A stretch of 64,000 nt of DNA, taken from assembly GCA_016795465.1 (NCBI GenBank), contig JAEUHK010000030.1, positions 1 to 64,000 on the forward strand, read 5' to 3'. The notes under the pieces were generated by a model, which did not search any database, had not been told where the DNA came from, and saw only the letters and a list, made by a program, of their open reading frames with translations. A program made the position numbers and the translations under genes. Positions 7,706 through 15,549 of the stretch are shown piece by piece (position 1 is the first letter of the stretch; each line of letters begins with the position of its first letter). This DNA is from Verrucomicrobiaceae bacterium (lineage in GTDB: Bacteria; Verrucomicrobiota; Verrucomicrobiia; Verrucomicrobiales; Verrucomicrobiaceae).

Positions 7706-8050
7706 TTACTCAGCACTGCCATTGATGGTGATGGTGTCCGTGACCTTGAAGCCAAAGCGGAACGAATCAGGAACCTGTTTGCACAAGCCCTCCAGGTATT
7801 GCGGGGAGGGAAACTTGTAGTAGCCCGCATCCACGCAGACGGTTGGAAAGATCTCCGCGTATTCGGCCAGGCACTCGCGCTCAAACCGCGCCTCCGAGAA
7901 TTTGCCTCGCGTGACGTAATGGGACTCGTCATACACCTGCCCGCCCCAGCCCGGATATTTCCATGACGAGGTGCCGATGAACACAGATTCAGCCGCGAGC
8001 CTTTCAAGCGGTTCGCGGAGTCTGGCATGCGTGCGCTCGTCAAACATCAT
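7706..8050 (-). pseudogene. DUF72 (YecE-like) gene, C-terminally truncated
   Basis: The 114 residues match the start of a DUF72 protein: FIGTSSWKYPGWGG at ~24-37, FERECLAEYAEIFPTVCVDAGYY, and FRFGFKVTD. Intact members have roughly 240-300 residues in a TIM-barrel-like fold; here the frame ends after the second or third strand, with no homologous sequence further on. The last residues (ITINGSAE) look foreign. It follows the GIY-YIG gene by nine bases and was probably in its operon before truncation. Loss of function is very likely. Confidence 0.75.
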
Positions 8051-8059
8051 CGTGCGCCA

Positions 8060-8863
8060 TCATGCCGCGACGGGGGAACTGTGCAACGCCTCCGCGTGCG
8101 GCGTCCTGATGACTTTGTCAGCATACTTTTTCACCCGCTCCCTCTCCTCAGTCCAGTATTCCTGCTCCGCCTCCGTGGTGCCGATATGCATCGTTTCGAG
8201 TCGGCTGAGGAGCGCAACACAGGAGCCTGCCGCGTAATGTTTGACCGCCTCCGCGACTTCAACGGCTGAGGGTAGGTCCAGAGCAAAGGACAACGGCACC
8301 GCCGCATCAAAGACTCTGTGTGGATACTCAGCCAGCGGACGTGATGGATAGCTTGTGCGCAGCAGGCATCGGATCATGCTGCCGAATACATAGCGAAAGG
8401 CGGACGGAAGCGGGCCAAGTTGACGTGTCTCCCGAGCCAGCTCCAAGCAGACACGTCCTTCAACGGCCTCCACTGACAACCACCACGGATCACCCTGCCA
8501 AACTCCTGCGCGGTTGAATGGTGGACGATGCTCCAGCAGTAGCCTGCGTTCCAGCTCCAGTGCTTCTTCTGGTGATGCACACACCTTCCATTCGATACGC
8601 ATGACTCGGTTCACGAGTCGCAGCGTGCGCCTGGGGTGCTTCTCCGGCGAAGCATGCCGGTAGCTGCCAATCCGCGCTCTCAAATCCCCAGATTGGCCGA
8701 TGTAGAGCAGCTCGCCCTCACGACCGAAGAAAAAATAGACGCCAGGCGAGGATGGCAGGCCGAGGAAGAAAGCGCTGCCAAGCCGGCCGCACAGAGGATT
8801 ATCGAGCTGGAACAACCTGAGCTGTCGGAGATGTGGGGATGCCGTCTGCACTTTGGCGGGCAT
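8060..8863 (-). CDS. GIY-YIG nuclease-domain protein
   Basis: A 267-residue protein. Residues ~39-110 form a GIY-YIG domain: PGVYFFFGREGELLYIGQS carries the two motifs, followed by the conserved Arg (DLRARIGSY) and an ALELERRLLLEHRPPFNR segment with the metal-binding Glu. This resembles the N-terminal nuclease of UvrC and the epsilon-exonuclease-associated GIY-YIG proteins. The C-terminal ~150 residues have no domain I recognise. Start: the longest frame begins with TTG at 8890, but the ATG at 8863 is preferred. A repair or single-strand nicking role is plausible. Confidence 0.75.
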   Translation of the reverse strand: MPAKVQTASPHLRQLRLFQLDNPLCGRLGSAFFLGLPSSPGVYFFFGREGELLYIGQSGDLRARIGSYRHASPEKHPRRTLRLVNRVMRIEWKVCASPEEALELERRLLLEHRPPFNRAGVWQGDPWWLSVEAVEGRVCLELARETRQLGPLPSAFRYVFGSMIRCLLRTSYPSRPLAEYPHRVFDAAVPLSFALDLPSAVEVAEAVKHYAAGSCVALLSRLETMHIGTTEAEQEYWTEERERVKKYADKVIRTPHAEALHSSPVAA

Positions 8864-8901
8864 TTCTGCTCGATTGACCGGGTTGCGCAATCATCGGTCC
8901 C

Positions 8902-9729
8902 TCAAAAATCGAATGCTTCCATTTCTTGCTCAAGATGGATTTCTTCAAGAGCATAGTAGAGGGAGAAAGGCTTACCGCTGATTTTGGAAACAAGCTCACC
9001 AATCCAAGGATGGTCTCTTTCCATCTGATCACAAAACCCTCGGAGTTTGTCCTGGGCCTGAAATGCGCCTTCCCCTAGGCCCAAAATCATTTCAATTGTC
9101 CCAAATGGACTCGCCGAGGTTAATACCCGGTCAAGCAGTTCATCGGCCGCGAGCCCAACTTGTCCGTATGACAACTGGTATGCCTCAATTTCGGTCCAAA
9201 CCTTAAAAGCGCAGATTCTTGCGACCAGATCGACCACATCACATCCATCTTGTGAAACTTCCGCATCCATCAGATGCTTCAATCCTTTGGAAACCAGCAG
9301 CAGTCGCTCGTTCTCCGTCAGCGGATAGGAGTTTGGATTTTTGTATTGGCATGCGTGAATGGTCTCGTGTTCGACGAGGGTTTCGGAAGCGTTCGGGAAA
9401 ACGAGCAAAAGAGGCACCCAATGGGAGACCACCTGGATCAGCCGTGTCATACCAGAAGCCTGTTCGAGACCCGTTTCTGCAAAGGGATGGAGTTTGAACC
9501 TTGCCACCAGGAGGCACCCAGACACATCAATCAAGCTCTGGATCGTGAGCGTCAGTTGATCAGAGGCTCTCCTGTGCCCTGCATCGACTTCGCCAAGCAG
9601 CTCGATTTGCATGGTCCGGACATGATCACGGACCATGGCTTCGAGTTCAGCCACAGGAAGTGGTCCAACCGCTTTGGCGCAGTCGAAGAGTATGTTGCGG
9701 TCGATTGAATTCCAGGAAGTAAAGTGCAT
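8902..9729 (-). CDS. Unknown protein with HExxH metallopeptidase-type motif
   Basis: A 275-residue soluble protein. Near residue 120 it has VEHETIHACQYKNP, an HExxH zinc-peptidase signature preceded by a hydrophobic strand (VPLLLVFPNAS). Further possible zinc ligands are in the helix region after it (EIEAYQ). No signal peptide or membrane helix. It starts 51 bases downstream of an XRE regulator on the same strand, an arrangement like XRE plus ImmA/IrrE-type protease pairs, although the sequence is not an obvious ImmA/IrrE member. Substrate unknown. Confidence 0.55.
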   Translation of the reverse strand: MHFTSWNSIDRNILFDCAKAVGPLPVAELEAMVRDHVRTMQIELLGEVDAGHRRASDQLTLTIQSLIDVSGCLLVARFKLHPFAETGLEQASGMTRLIQVVSHWVPLLLVFPNASETLVEHETIHACQYKNPNSYPLTENERLLLVSKGLKHLMDAEVSQDGCDVVDLVARICAFKVWTEIEAYQLSYGQVGLAADELLDRVLTSASPFGTIEMILGLGEGAFQAQDKLRGFCDQMERDHPWIGELVSKISGKPFSLYYALEEIHLEQEMEAFDF

Positions 9730-9780
9730 AGCAAATCGTCAGTAATGATTCACGGGCCAACGCGAAGTGCTCTCTCCCCA

Positions 9781-10074
9781 CTAGGATTTCTTTGAGGGCC
9801 GCTTTTTCAAGGGCTTCGCTCCGAGATGTTCCTTGAGACACTCTGACAAGATCTGCCCCACATCCAAATTCAACGCCAGTCCATAACGAATAAGGTTTAG
9901 CAAGGTAGGGTTGTCCTCTGGGTTCTCGATGTAGCGGGCCGTGGAACGGTCGAACCCAGCGGTGCTCGCCAGCGACTTCTTCGACACACCGGCAGCCTCG
10001 CGCTCCTGAGCAAGTCGTTTGCTCAGTTCTGACACAATCTGGCTGGCAGCGTCGTCGGACACGACTGCGACCAT
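9781..10074 (-). CDS. XRE-family HTH transcriptional regulator
   Basis: A 97-residue protein with an XRE/Cro HTH at ~15-70: LAQEREAAGVSKKSLASTAGFDRSTARYIENPEDNPTL-like spacing, then a helix with LNLIRYGLALNLDVGQIL. The tail is basic (KPLKKRPSKKS). It is divergent from the FHA-PrsW gene (104 bases between starts) and precedes the HExxH gene, so it probably controls one or both. A TTG nine bases upstream is an alternative start; ATG at 10074 is preferred. Confidence 0.8.
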   Translation of the reverse strand: MVAVVSDDAASQIVSELSKRLAQEREAAGVSKKSLASTAGFDRSTARYIENPEDNPTLLNLIRYGLALNLDVGQILSECLKEHLGAKPLKKRPSKKS

Positions 10075-10177
10075 GATTGACAATTTCGGAACTGAGGATG
10101 AGGATAAATCCCCACCTCTGAGCGGCTGACCTCCTGGGTAGGCAACATCTCAATGCAATCCTGATCCACCTCAAGCC

Positions 10178-11722
10178 ATGGTGCAGTCCTTTCCTACCCT
10201 GAATATTGGCACGCTCTCCCACTCGTTGGAAGCGGCGCTGATCAGCATCGGCAGGGCGGAAGACAACATGGTTGTTCTGGATGATGCGTCCGTATCGGGT
10301 CACCACGCCGAGATCGAGCAAACCGATAACGGCCTCATTCTTCGTGATCTGGGTTCAACGAACGGCACCAAGGTCAATGGATCGCCGGTCACTGAGGCTG
10401 TGCTCAACGACGGTGATCAAATTTGCTTTGGCTCCGTAGATGCCCAGTTCGCAGTCAACGAGGCACCCCCTTTAGAACCCGTCTTCAAACGACCCGAGCC
10501 CCCCAAGTGCGGTTCAACAAAAGGAAAGAAGTCCGGGAACCAAGGGTGGCTCTCATACATACCTCTCACCGCATGCATTGTGGGCTTTGGTTCGCTATTG
10601 CCTTTCTTCTTTTTGCCGAGTAACCGCCATTTGTCAGAGAGCGGATTCCTCCCGGTCCTGCTTCTGGCAGTCACGGGATGCGGACTCGGCAGTCTGGCCT
10701 TTCTGCACCTCCTCATGCCAATGAGTTTGCAGCAAGATGCTTGGAAGAAGGTGGGGGTGGCATTTGCCTGTGTGGCTGCCTTCACAGGTTTTCTGTATCT
10801 TCCAATTGTAGATGGACTGGTTCCACGTTTGCTGGAGAAGCCTTTCCACGGAGGTGGTGGAAGAACCATGCTTCTCGTATGGATTTGGCAGGGTATTTTG
10901 AGTATCATTTATGCGGCGCGTGGTAGCCTGAATGTGGTAGATCCCGCAGAGCACTTTGTCGCGAATTTCCTGGGTGTTGGACTGCTGGAAGAAATCACCA
11001 AAGTGGCACCTGGGGCGCTCATCGCATACGCCGCGACAGCGAGGGACACTGCAACGCGAAAGACGGTAATTATGGCAGCTTTCTTCGGTGGGCTGGCATT
11101 TGGAGCTACTGAAGCTTTAATGGGGTATTCCCCTTGGACGAGAATGACAGAATGGAACCTGAATGTTCTCCGCTGGTTCCGGAATGTTCCTCTTCATGGT
11201 GTGTGGGCGGCCATAAGTGCGGCTATGCTCTGGGACAAAATGCCGCTAATCAAGGCAACGACGAACCAGTGGAAGAAAATGGGGTACTTCGTTATGTGCC
11301 TCGGCGTGGCTTCCGCGATTCATGCGGCGAACAACACATTTGTGAGTCCTTTGCTATTTACTGGCATTGCTGGTCTGAGCGTCTGGGCTCTAGTGAAATT
11401 GGCCACCGCAAAAACCTCAGAACAAAGTTGGGCCGAAGGCACATCCATCGTCCCGGCATGGATGAACTGGATAAGTTCACCGACACTGCAAACACGACCC
11501 TACTTTGCCAAGGCTGCCGGGATATGCATGGCTGCCATTCTTGTCTCGGGAGTTTTCACCTCGAATAGTGCGCCACGAACAAATTACGGTTCACCATACT
11601 TTCCCACGCCTGCCGGACCAGAACGCTGCATCTGGTGTGGTGGATCAGGTGGAGGTTACCAACCAGGATTCGGTTGGATTCGCTGTAATCATTGCGGAGG
11701 ACGAGGCTACCAGTTGAGATGA
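10178..11722 (+). CDS. FHA domain - PrsW-type intramembrane protease - zinc ribbon fusion
   Basis: A 514-residue protein. Residues ~20-95 are an FHA phosphothreonine-binding domain (IGR, SVSGHHAEI, LRDLGSTNGTKVNG). About 130-420 hold eight or so membrane helices with PrsW-family motifs: LLEEITK (E271, E272, K275), FGATEALMGY, a later LHGVWAAI and SAIHAANNTF. PrsW proteases cleave anti-sigma factors such as RsiW. The C-terminal ~30 residues carry two CxxCGG motifs (CIWCGGSG, CNHCGGRG), a DnaJ-like zinc finger. A phospho-sensing, membrane-cleaving regulator is a reasonable inference. The substrate is unknown; no anti-sigma factor is nearby. Confidence 0.75.
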   Translation: MVQSFPTLNIGTLSHSLEAALISIGRAEDNMVVLDDASVSGHHAEIEQTDNGLILRDLGSTNGTKVNGSPVTEAVLNDGDQICFGSVDAQFAVNEAPPLEPVFKRPEPPKCGSTKGKKSGNQGWLSYIPLTACIVGFGSLLPFFFLPSNRHLSESGFLPVLLLAVTGCGLGSLAFLHLLMPMSLQQDAWKKVGVAFACVAAFTGFLYLPIVDGLVPRLLEKPFHGGGGRTMLLVWIWQGILSIIYAARGSLNVVDPAEHFVANFLGVGLLEEITKVAPGALIAYAATARDTATRKTVIMAAFFGGLAFGATEALMGYSPWTRMTEWNLNVLRWFRNVPLHGVWAAISAAMLWDKMPLIKATTNQWKKMGYFVMCLGVASAIHAANNTFVSPLLFTGIAGLSVWALVKLATAKTSEQSWAEGTSIVPAWMNWISSPTLQTRPYFAKAAGICMAAILVSGVFTSNSAPRTNYGSPYFPTPAGPERCIWCGGSGGGYQPGFGWIRCNHCGGRGYQLR

Positions 11723-11750
11723 CACAATACATATTCGCATGTGATCGCCC

Positions 11751-12188
11751 ATGAGAACCAAGCATGAACAGGAAGATCAGGGAGTCGAATCTGTGATCAT
11801 CGAAAAGGGGAAGCTCACCACGCCGGTCGGATCGTGGAAGCTGAGCAAAGTTTCGGGTGTGTTCAAACGGAATGGAGAACAAGTGTCTCTTGGTAGGTTC
11901 ATGGTTTTCTTCGCTGGAATTACCGCTGCTCAAGCCGCCGGAACCTTGATTGCCTCGGCAGCCACCGGTCTCACTTTGATGGCAGTTCTTGGAGGAGGAG
12001 CGACTGCATATTTCATGCACCGGACCAAGTCCGTTATGATCCTCGTAGGCAACGAAGAGGTCGAAATCTGCAGGGAAATCTACTTTCCCGGAATTTGGCT
12101 TGAGGATCACGCCAATAATGTCTGCGATAGACTGGTGCGAAGAATCCGAAGACAGATAAAAAAGGGACAAGCCATGCGAGACAAGTGA
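11751..12188 (+). CDS. Small membrane protein, possibly DUF6232-like
   Basis: A 145-residue protein 28 bases after the FHA-PrsW gene, probably cotranscribed. A beta-rich N-terminal ~45 residues (VIIEKGKLTTPVGSWKLSKVSGV) precede two hydrophobic segments at ~55-72 and ~78-92. A further beta-rich segment (SVMILVGNEEVEI) and a basic amphipathic tail follow. This order resembles DUF6232-type proteins, but the likeness is only in layout. As a membrane partner it is a candidate substrate or regulator for the preceding protease. Confidence 0.55.
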   Translation: MRTKHEQEDQGVESVIIEKGKLTTPVGSWKLSKVSGVFKRNGEQVSLGRFMVFFAGITAAQAAGTLIASAATGLTLMAVLGGGATAYFMHRTKSVMILVGNEEVEICREIYFPGIWLEDHANNVCDRLVRRIRRQIKKGQAMRDK

Positions 12189-12213
12189 ACCACCTTCACA
12201 GGCGGCTCACTTG
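12182..12213. terminator. Bidirectional terminator between convergent genes
   Basis: CAAGTGA (12182-12188) pairs with TCACTTG (12207-12213), with extra pairing inward. The stem covers the last codons of both convergent genes (plus-strand stop 12188, minus-strand stop 12207). No long T-run, so termination strength is uncertain. Confidence 0.45.
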
Positions 12214-12779
12214 CCCCAGCACACGAGCCCGAAGCCCCGTTGTGCCCACTTGGAACGCGTGAATGTGGACCATGGAATCTCCTTCTGCCCGGTAAGGTTG
12301 TTGATCAAGGGTATGCCCTCTCCGGCGATGAACACGCGGTTCGGATGGCGTGCGTATCCATAAATCACCACCCAGTGATCCTCATCAGAACGGGGTGTTT
12401 TGGTGAGGGTGATGATCGGATAGCCTTGGTCGATGGTGCTGACGATCTTCTCGAAATCGAGGTTGTGGCGCTGGCTGACACCGATGCCGTTAGTTCGCAG
12501 ACAGCGAATGAGTGGCTTGGTATCGAGTCCGTGCTCGTAGTCAGGGCTGCACTGCGCGAAGAACTTCTTCAAGGAGGCACCAGGACGGAAGGTGTGGAGG
12601 ACCATGGCACCAGCGACAAAACCACAGGTGTAGGATTCGAGCTGGCGGTAACCAGGCAGGTCGAGCGTGCATACATCTTCTCCTCCCGGATGCTTGAGCG
12701 GATCGGGGAAGAGCCGCAGGCCGGTGGCGCTGGCGAAGACATCCAGCGCTTTCTTGGCGGATTCGGTGAAGTTGAACAT
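12207..12779 (-). CDS. C39-like papain-fold cysteine peptidase
   Basis: A 190-residue protein with the C39-like layout: LESYTCGFVAGAMVL carries the Cys nucleophile after an upstream Gln (YRQLESYTC), and DHWVVIYGY the His, with an Asn/Asp-bearing segment after it. These domains cleave leader peptides or act as amidases. There is no ABC transporter fusion and no signal peptide, so it is probably cytoplasmic. It is the last gene of the minus-strand array 12.2-19.1 kb, separated from DUF932 by a hairpin and starting in an ATCATG context without a Shine-Dalgarno. Role in the array unknown. Confidence 0.65.
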   Translation of the reverse strand: MFNFTESAKKALDVFASATGLRLFPDPLKHPGGEDVCTLDLPGYRQLESYTCGFVAGAMVLHTFRPGASLKKFFAQCSPDYEHGLDTKPLIRCLRTNGIGVSQRHNLDFEKIVSTIDQGYPIITLTKTPRSDEDHWVVIYGYARHPNRVFIAGEGIPLINNLTGQKEIPWSTFTRSKWAQRGFGLVCWGK

Positions 12780-12837
12780 GATGATCTTTACCCTCTAAAG
12801 TTGAGTGAGTATTTGAAAAGATAAAATGAACCCACAA

Positions 12838-12869
12838 CAGCACCAGCAGACTCGCGCCTGCCGGTGCTG
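12838..12869 (-). terminator. Intergenic hairpin after the DUF932 gene
   Basis: CAGCACC (12838-12844) pairs with GGTGCTG (12863-12869), and GCAG (12846-12849) with CTGC (12858-12861). The minus-strand transcript then meets a T-rich but interrupted tract. It may be a partial terminator or a processing site. Confidence 0.5.
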
Positions 12870-12881
12870 ATGCGGACGGCA

Positions 12882-13661
12882 TCAGGCGGACAGCCCGACG
12901 TAGGTGTCCATCAGGCCGTGCAGCGCCTGCGTTCGTTTCGGCAGCTCGGCTAGATTACCCTCCTTGAGCGATTCCGTGAACGCGTTGAACAGGCTCCAGA
13001 CACTCCGGCCCTCGAAGGCCGTGTGCCGGGGTTCACGCCATTCCTGGAGAATGGAGGGAATGATGCGGTTGCTGCACACGCCGACATCGGTCGCACGAAT
13101 GATGAGATCGTGGGCGTTGGTGTCCGTGATCTCGGCATCCTTGTAGGCCGCAATGCGTTTGTCCTGATGATGCCACTTTGCAAGCAGCAGTCCGATGGAA
13201 CGGCTGACGAGCTGAGGCAGGTCGCGCAGGATGTAACGAGTGTGCTTGCGGGCGAACTGGATCTCGCCTGAGAACGACAAATTATCACACACGAAGACCT
13301 GAGCACCGGCGACAATGCCAGCGGGGAAGGTCTTGTCGTGCGAGTTCCGAATGCCGAGAACCCAGGCGTAATCCGTGCTCGCCCGCGTGGCATGAACTTC
13401 CATCAATCCGAAGTAGCGATGGCCCTCATGCGACAAGGAATGTGCCTGAGAGCCGATACGCAGGTTGGTGGTTTGAAGCGCCTGCTGGACGGTATGGATA
13501 AGCTGATGATGCGGGATGGGGCACCAGGTATCCGTGGGATCGGGAGTGGGAATGCGCCGGACTTCGGGCAGGTCCACTTTGGAAGCTCCACAGTGGAGCA
13601 CGAGGTTGGGCTTCCGCCGCGTGCTGGCGGCAGGAGCGGGATGATCAAGGTCTGCAATCAT
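12882..13661 (-). CDS. DUF932 domain protein (plasmid/phage-associated)
   Basis: A 259-residue protein with DUF932 features: HQLIHTVQQAL early, a beta-strand with AWVLGIRNSHDKTFP, then VFVCDNLSFSGE and the characteristic ARKHT after it. A helical C-terminal half follows. DUF932 proteins are typical of plasmids and phages of diverse bacteria; molecular role unsettled, often near DNA replication or recombination genes as here. The start has an ATCATG context; the next upstream gene is 30 bases away. Confidence 0.8.
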   Translation of the reverse strand: MIADLDHPAPAASTRRKPNLVLHCGASKVDLPEVRRIPTPDPTDTWCPIPHHQLIHTVQQALQTTNLRIGSQAHSLSHEGHRYFGLMEVHATRASTDYAWVLGIRNSHDKTFPAGIVAGAQVFVCDNLSFSGEIQFARKHTRYILRDLPQLVSRSIGLLLAKWHHQDKRIAAYKDAEITDTNAHDLIIRATDVGVCSNRIIPSILQEWREPRHTAFEGRSVWSLFNAFTESLKEGNLAELPKRTQALHGLMDTYVGLSA

Positions 13662-13691
13662 GATGGAGAAGTGAGTTTAAGGTTGTGAGCA

Positions 13692-13892
13692 TCACAGCCG
13701 CGAGACCATGCGCTCGATGCGTTCGATGACAGGAGAGGCGAGCTTCTTGGCGTTGAGATTGCCGCTGGTGAACCAGGAGCGGTCTCCATGAAGATCCATC
13801 CACTCGACTTTGATGGTGCCGAGCGGTGTGATGATCGTGGCGCGTTTGAGCTGCTCGTTCCTGTCGAAGACAAGGGATGAGATGCGGGACAT
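13692..13892 (-). CDS. Small protein of unknown function
   Basis: A 66-residue soluble protein. The middle is beta-like (RATIITPLGTIKVEWMDLHGDRSWFTSGN) and the end helical (ASPVIERIERMVSRL). It lies between the clamp-like gene and DUF932, on the same strand, and starts with ATCATCATG. The leader (GACACCCACATCATC) is typical of this array. I do not recognise a family; its consistent context makes it likely to be real. Confidence 0.6.
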   Translation of the reverse strand: MSRISSLVFDRNEQLKRATIITPLGTIKVEWMDLHGDRSWFTSGNLNAKKLASPVIERIERMVSRL

Positions 13893-13907
13893 GATGATGT
13901 GGGTGTC

Positions 13908-13959
13908 CTAAAACAAGGCGGGCCTGGGCATCGCGAGGATGCGCCAGGCCCGTGCCTTG
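13908..13959 (-). terminator. Hairpin terminator after the sliding clamp gene
   Basis: A long stem: CAAGGC (13914-13919) with GCCTTG (13954-13959), GGGCCTGG (13920-13927) with CCAGGCCC (13944-13951), and GCATC with GATGC inside. On the minus strand it is followed at once by TTTT. It lies 24 bases after the clamp stop. Confidence 0.7.
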
Positions 13960-13982
13960 AGTGTGGGTGACGACAGGTGCGG

Positions 13983-15467
13983 TCAGATGCGCACGCTTTG
14001 CAGCGAGCGGAGGGTCTGGCGGACTCCGTGGATTTCCTTTTCGCTGGCCTTCTGCTCGCGCATGGCCGCACGGATGGAGTCGCCGATTTTCGAGAGCTGG
14101 TTGATCGACTCGCGAAAGCCCGACTTGATGCCTTCGAGCTGAAGGAGAGCGGCTTCCAGAGTGGATTTCGTGTCACTCTTGTCGCTACCATTGCTGGAAC
14201 CGTTGGCTCCATGGTGAGTTTTGCCGTTGGTGGGTGGATGTGTTTGCATGGGTGTTGTTGGGGTGGGTTGTTCCGCCTTAGGCGGAGGTTGAGTTGAGGA
14301 GGCTGCCGTCGTGACAGCCGGAGGTGGAGCTGGCTTGGCTGGTGAGGGCGCGGGTTCCGTGTCGTTGGCACGCACCGGCATGATGATGAGCTGCTTCCCG
14401 CCGCTGTGCAGTCGGATGGGATGCACCGCACTGATGAGGCTGATGGTATTCAAACCGTAGCCGAAGCCTTTGATGAGGTATTGGCGGTCGAGGAACACCG
14501 TCACGTCGGGGCCGCGTCCCTGGATGTCAGGCACGGGCACACGCAGCCAGTCTTCCTGCGGCTTGTCCTTGCCCATGAGCATGAACTGCCCGCCTTTCCA
14601 CTCCAGCCCGAGGGTATGATAGCGCTCATCATGGCAGGGCATGCGCTGGATGAGCTTGATGAGCGTTTTCAGCTTTGCCGGGTCGAGGGTGACGACCGTT
14701 TTGGCATCGGCAGGGTTGGGAACGGGAGCACGCCAGTCGGGGTAGTTTCCCTCAATGGTCTTGGTGATGAAGCGCCAGCGGCGTGAGCTGAGCTGAAGGT
14801 GCTTCTCGCCCTCGCGCATCTGCCATTCGCCATCCGAGGCGAACTCCTTCCAGTCCAGAAACTTGTGCGTCGGGATGATGACGGATTCCTTGAGCGGGAG
14901 AGTGAACGAGTTGGCGGAATACAAATGCTTGCCATCGGTGGCGACGACGTAGTTGGCCTTGCGGTCCCTGGCATCAATGAAGGTGCCGTTGAGGACGTAG
15001 CGTGTGCTGTCCTCACTGGCGCACTCCATCGCCTCCAGGATGGATTCCCGCAGAGTGGATGAAAGCGGGATGGCCTCGCACTTGATCCTGGGTGTCGCCG
15101 GAAACTCATCCGGGGAGACGAACGGCACCTTCGACTCACCGAGGGTGTCACCCAGCGGAAAGCGGATCAGGTTGTGATCGCCGGAGGACATCACCTCGAT
15201 GCTCTCACCTTTGCCGCAGCTTTTCACGAGCTGTGAAAGCTGGTCGAAAGGCAGGAGCACTGTGGCCGGAGGACCTTCGGCGGGATGCTCCAGGCGGACG
15301 GTGGCCCAGCGGTCGAGATCGGTGCTGGTGAGCGCGATCCAGCCGTCGTTGGTGCGCTCGACTTTGATGTTATTGAGGATGGCGAGGGTGGAGCGTCCGT
15401 TGAGGACTTTGCCCAGGCCGGTGAGGGCGGGTTTGAGTTCCGCCACGGGGAGCGTGATGGGTTTCAT
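13983..15467 (-). CDS. DNA polymerase III beta-like sliding clamp with coiled-coil tail
   Basis: A 494-residue protein. Residues 1-~370 follow the three-domain beta-clamp pattern: LPVAELKPALTGLGKVL at the start, LTSTDLDRWATVRL, SPDEFPATP, VVATDGKHLYSAN and EGNYPDW. DnaN forms the ring that tethers polymerase and other partners to DNA. Unlike normal DnaN (~370 residues), this has a Pro/Ala/Thr-rich linker (~375-430) and a predicted coiled coil at ~440-494 (LEAALLQLEGIKSGFRESINQL). The start at 15467 is the first ATG matching DnaN N-termini; the frame is open upstream without homology. It is an element-encoded clamp, probably for plasmid- or phage-like replication or repair. Confidence 0.8.
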   Translation of the reverse strand: MKPITLPVAELKPALTGLGKVLNGRSTLAILNNIKVERTNDGWIALTSTDLDRWATVRLEHPAEGPPATVLLPFDQLSQLVKSCGKGESIEVMSSGDHNLIRFPLGDTLGESKVPFVSPDEFPATPRIKCEAIPLSSTLRESILEAMECASEDSTRYVLNGTFIDARDRKANYVVATDGKHLYSANSFTLPLKESVIIPTHKFLDWKEFASDGEWQMREGEKHLQLSSRRWRFITKTIEGNYPDWRAPVPNPADAKTVVTLDPAKLKTLIKLIQRMPCHDERYHTLGLEWKGGQFMLMGKDKPQEDWLRVPVPDIQGRGPDVTVFLDRQYLIKGFGYGLNTISLISAVHPIRLHSGGKQLIIMPVRANDTEPAPSPAKPAPPPAVTTAASSTQPPPKAEQPTPTTPMQTHPPTNGKTHHGANGSSNGSDKSDTKSTLEAALLQLEGIKSGFRESINQLSKIGDSIRAAMREQKASEKEIHGVRQTLRSLQSVRI

Positions 15468-15496
15468 GATGATATTGGGTGTATGGGTTGAATGAA

Positions 15497-15527
15497 GAAG
15501 CCCCTGGCGGTGAGGCACAGGGGCTTC
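15497..15527 (-). terminator. Intergenic hairpin after the DNA ligase gene
   Basis: A perfect 9-bp stem (GAAGCCCCT 15497-15505 with AGGGGCTTC 15519-15527) with a 13-base loop. No long T-run on the minus strand, so it may attenuate or mark RNA processing rather than terminate fully. Confidence 0.6.
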
Positions 15528-15549
15528 GTGGTTGCGTCGGCTGCCCAGA

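Noticed and set aside
7637..7966. 109-residue plus-strand frame
   Set aside because: Antisense to the DUF72 fragment, which shows clear family motifs.
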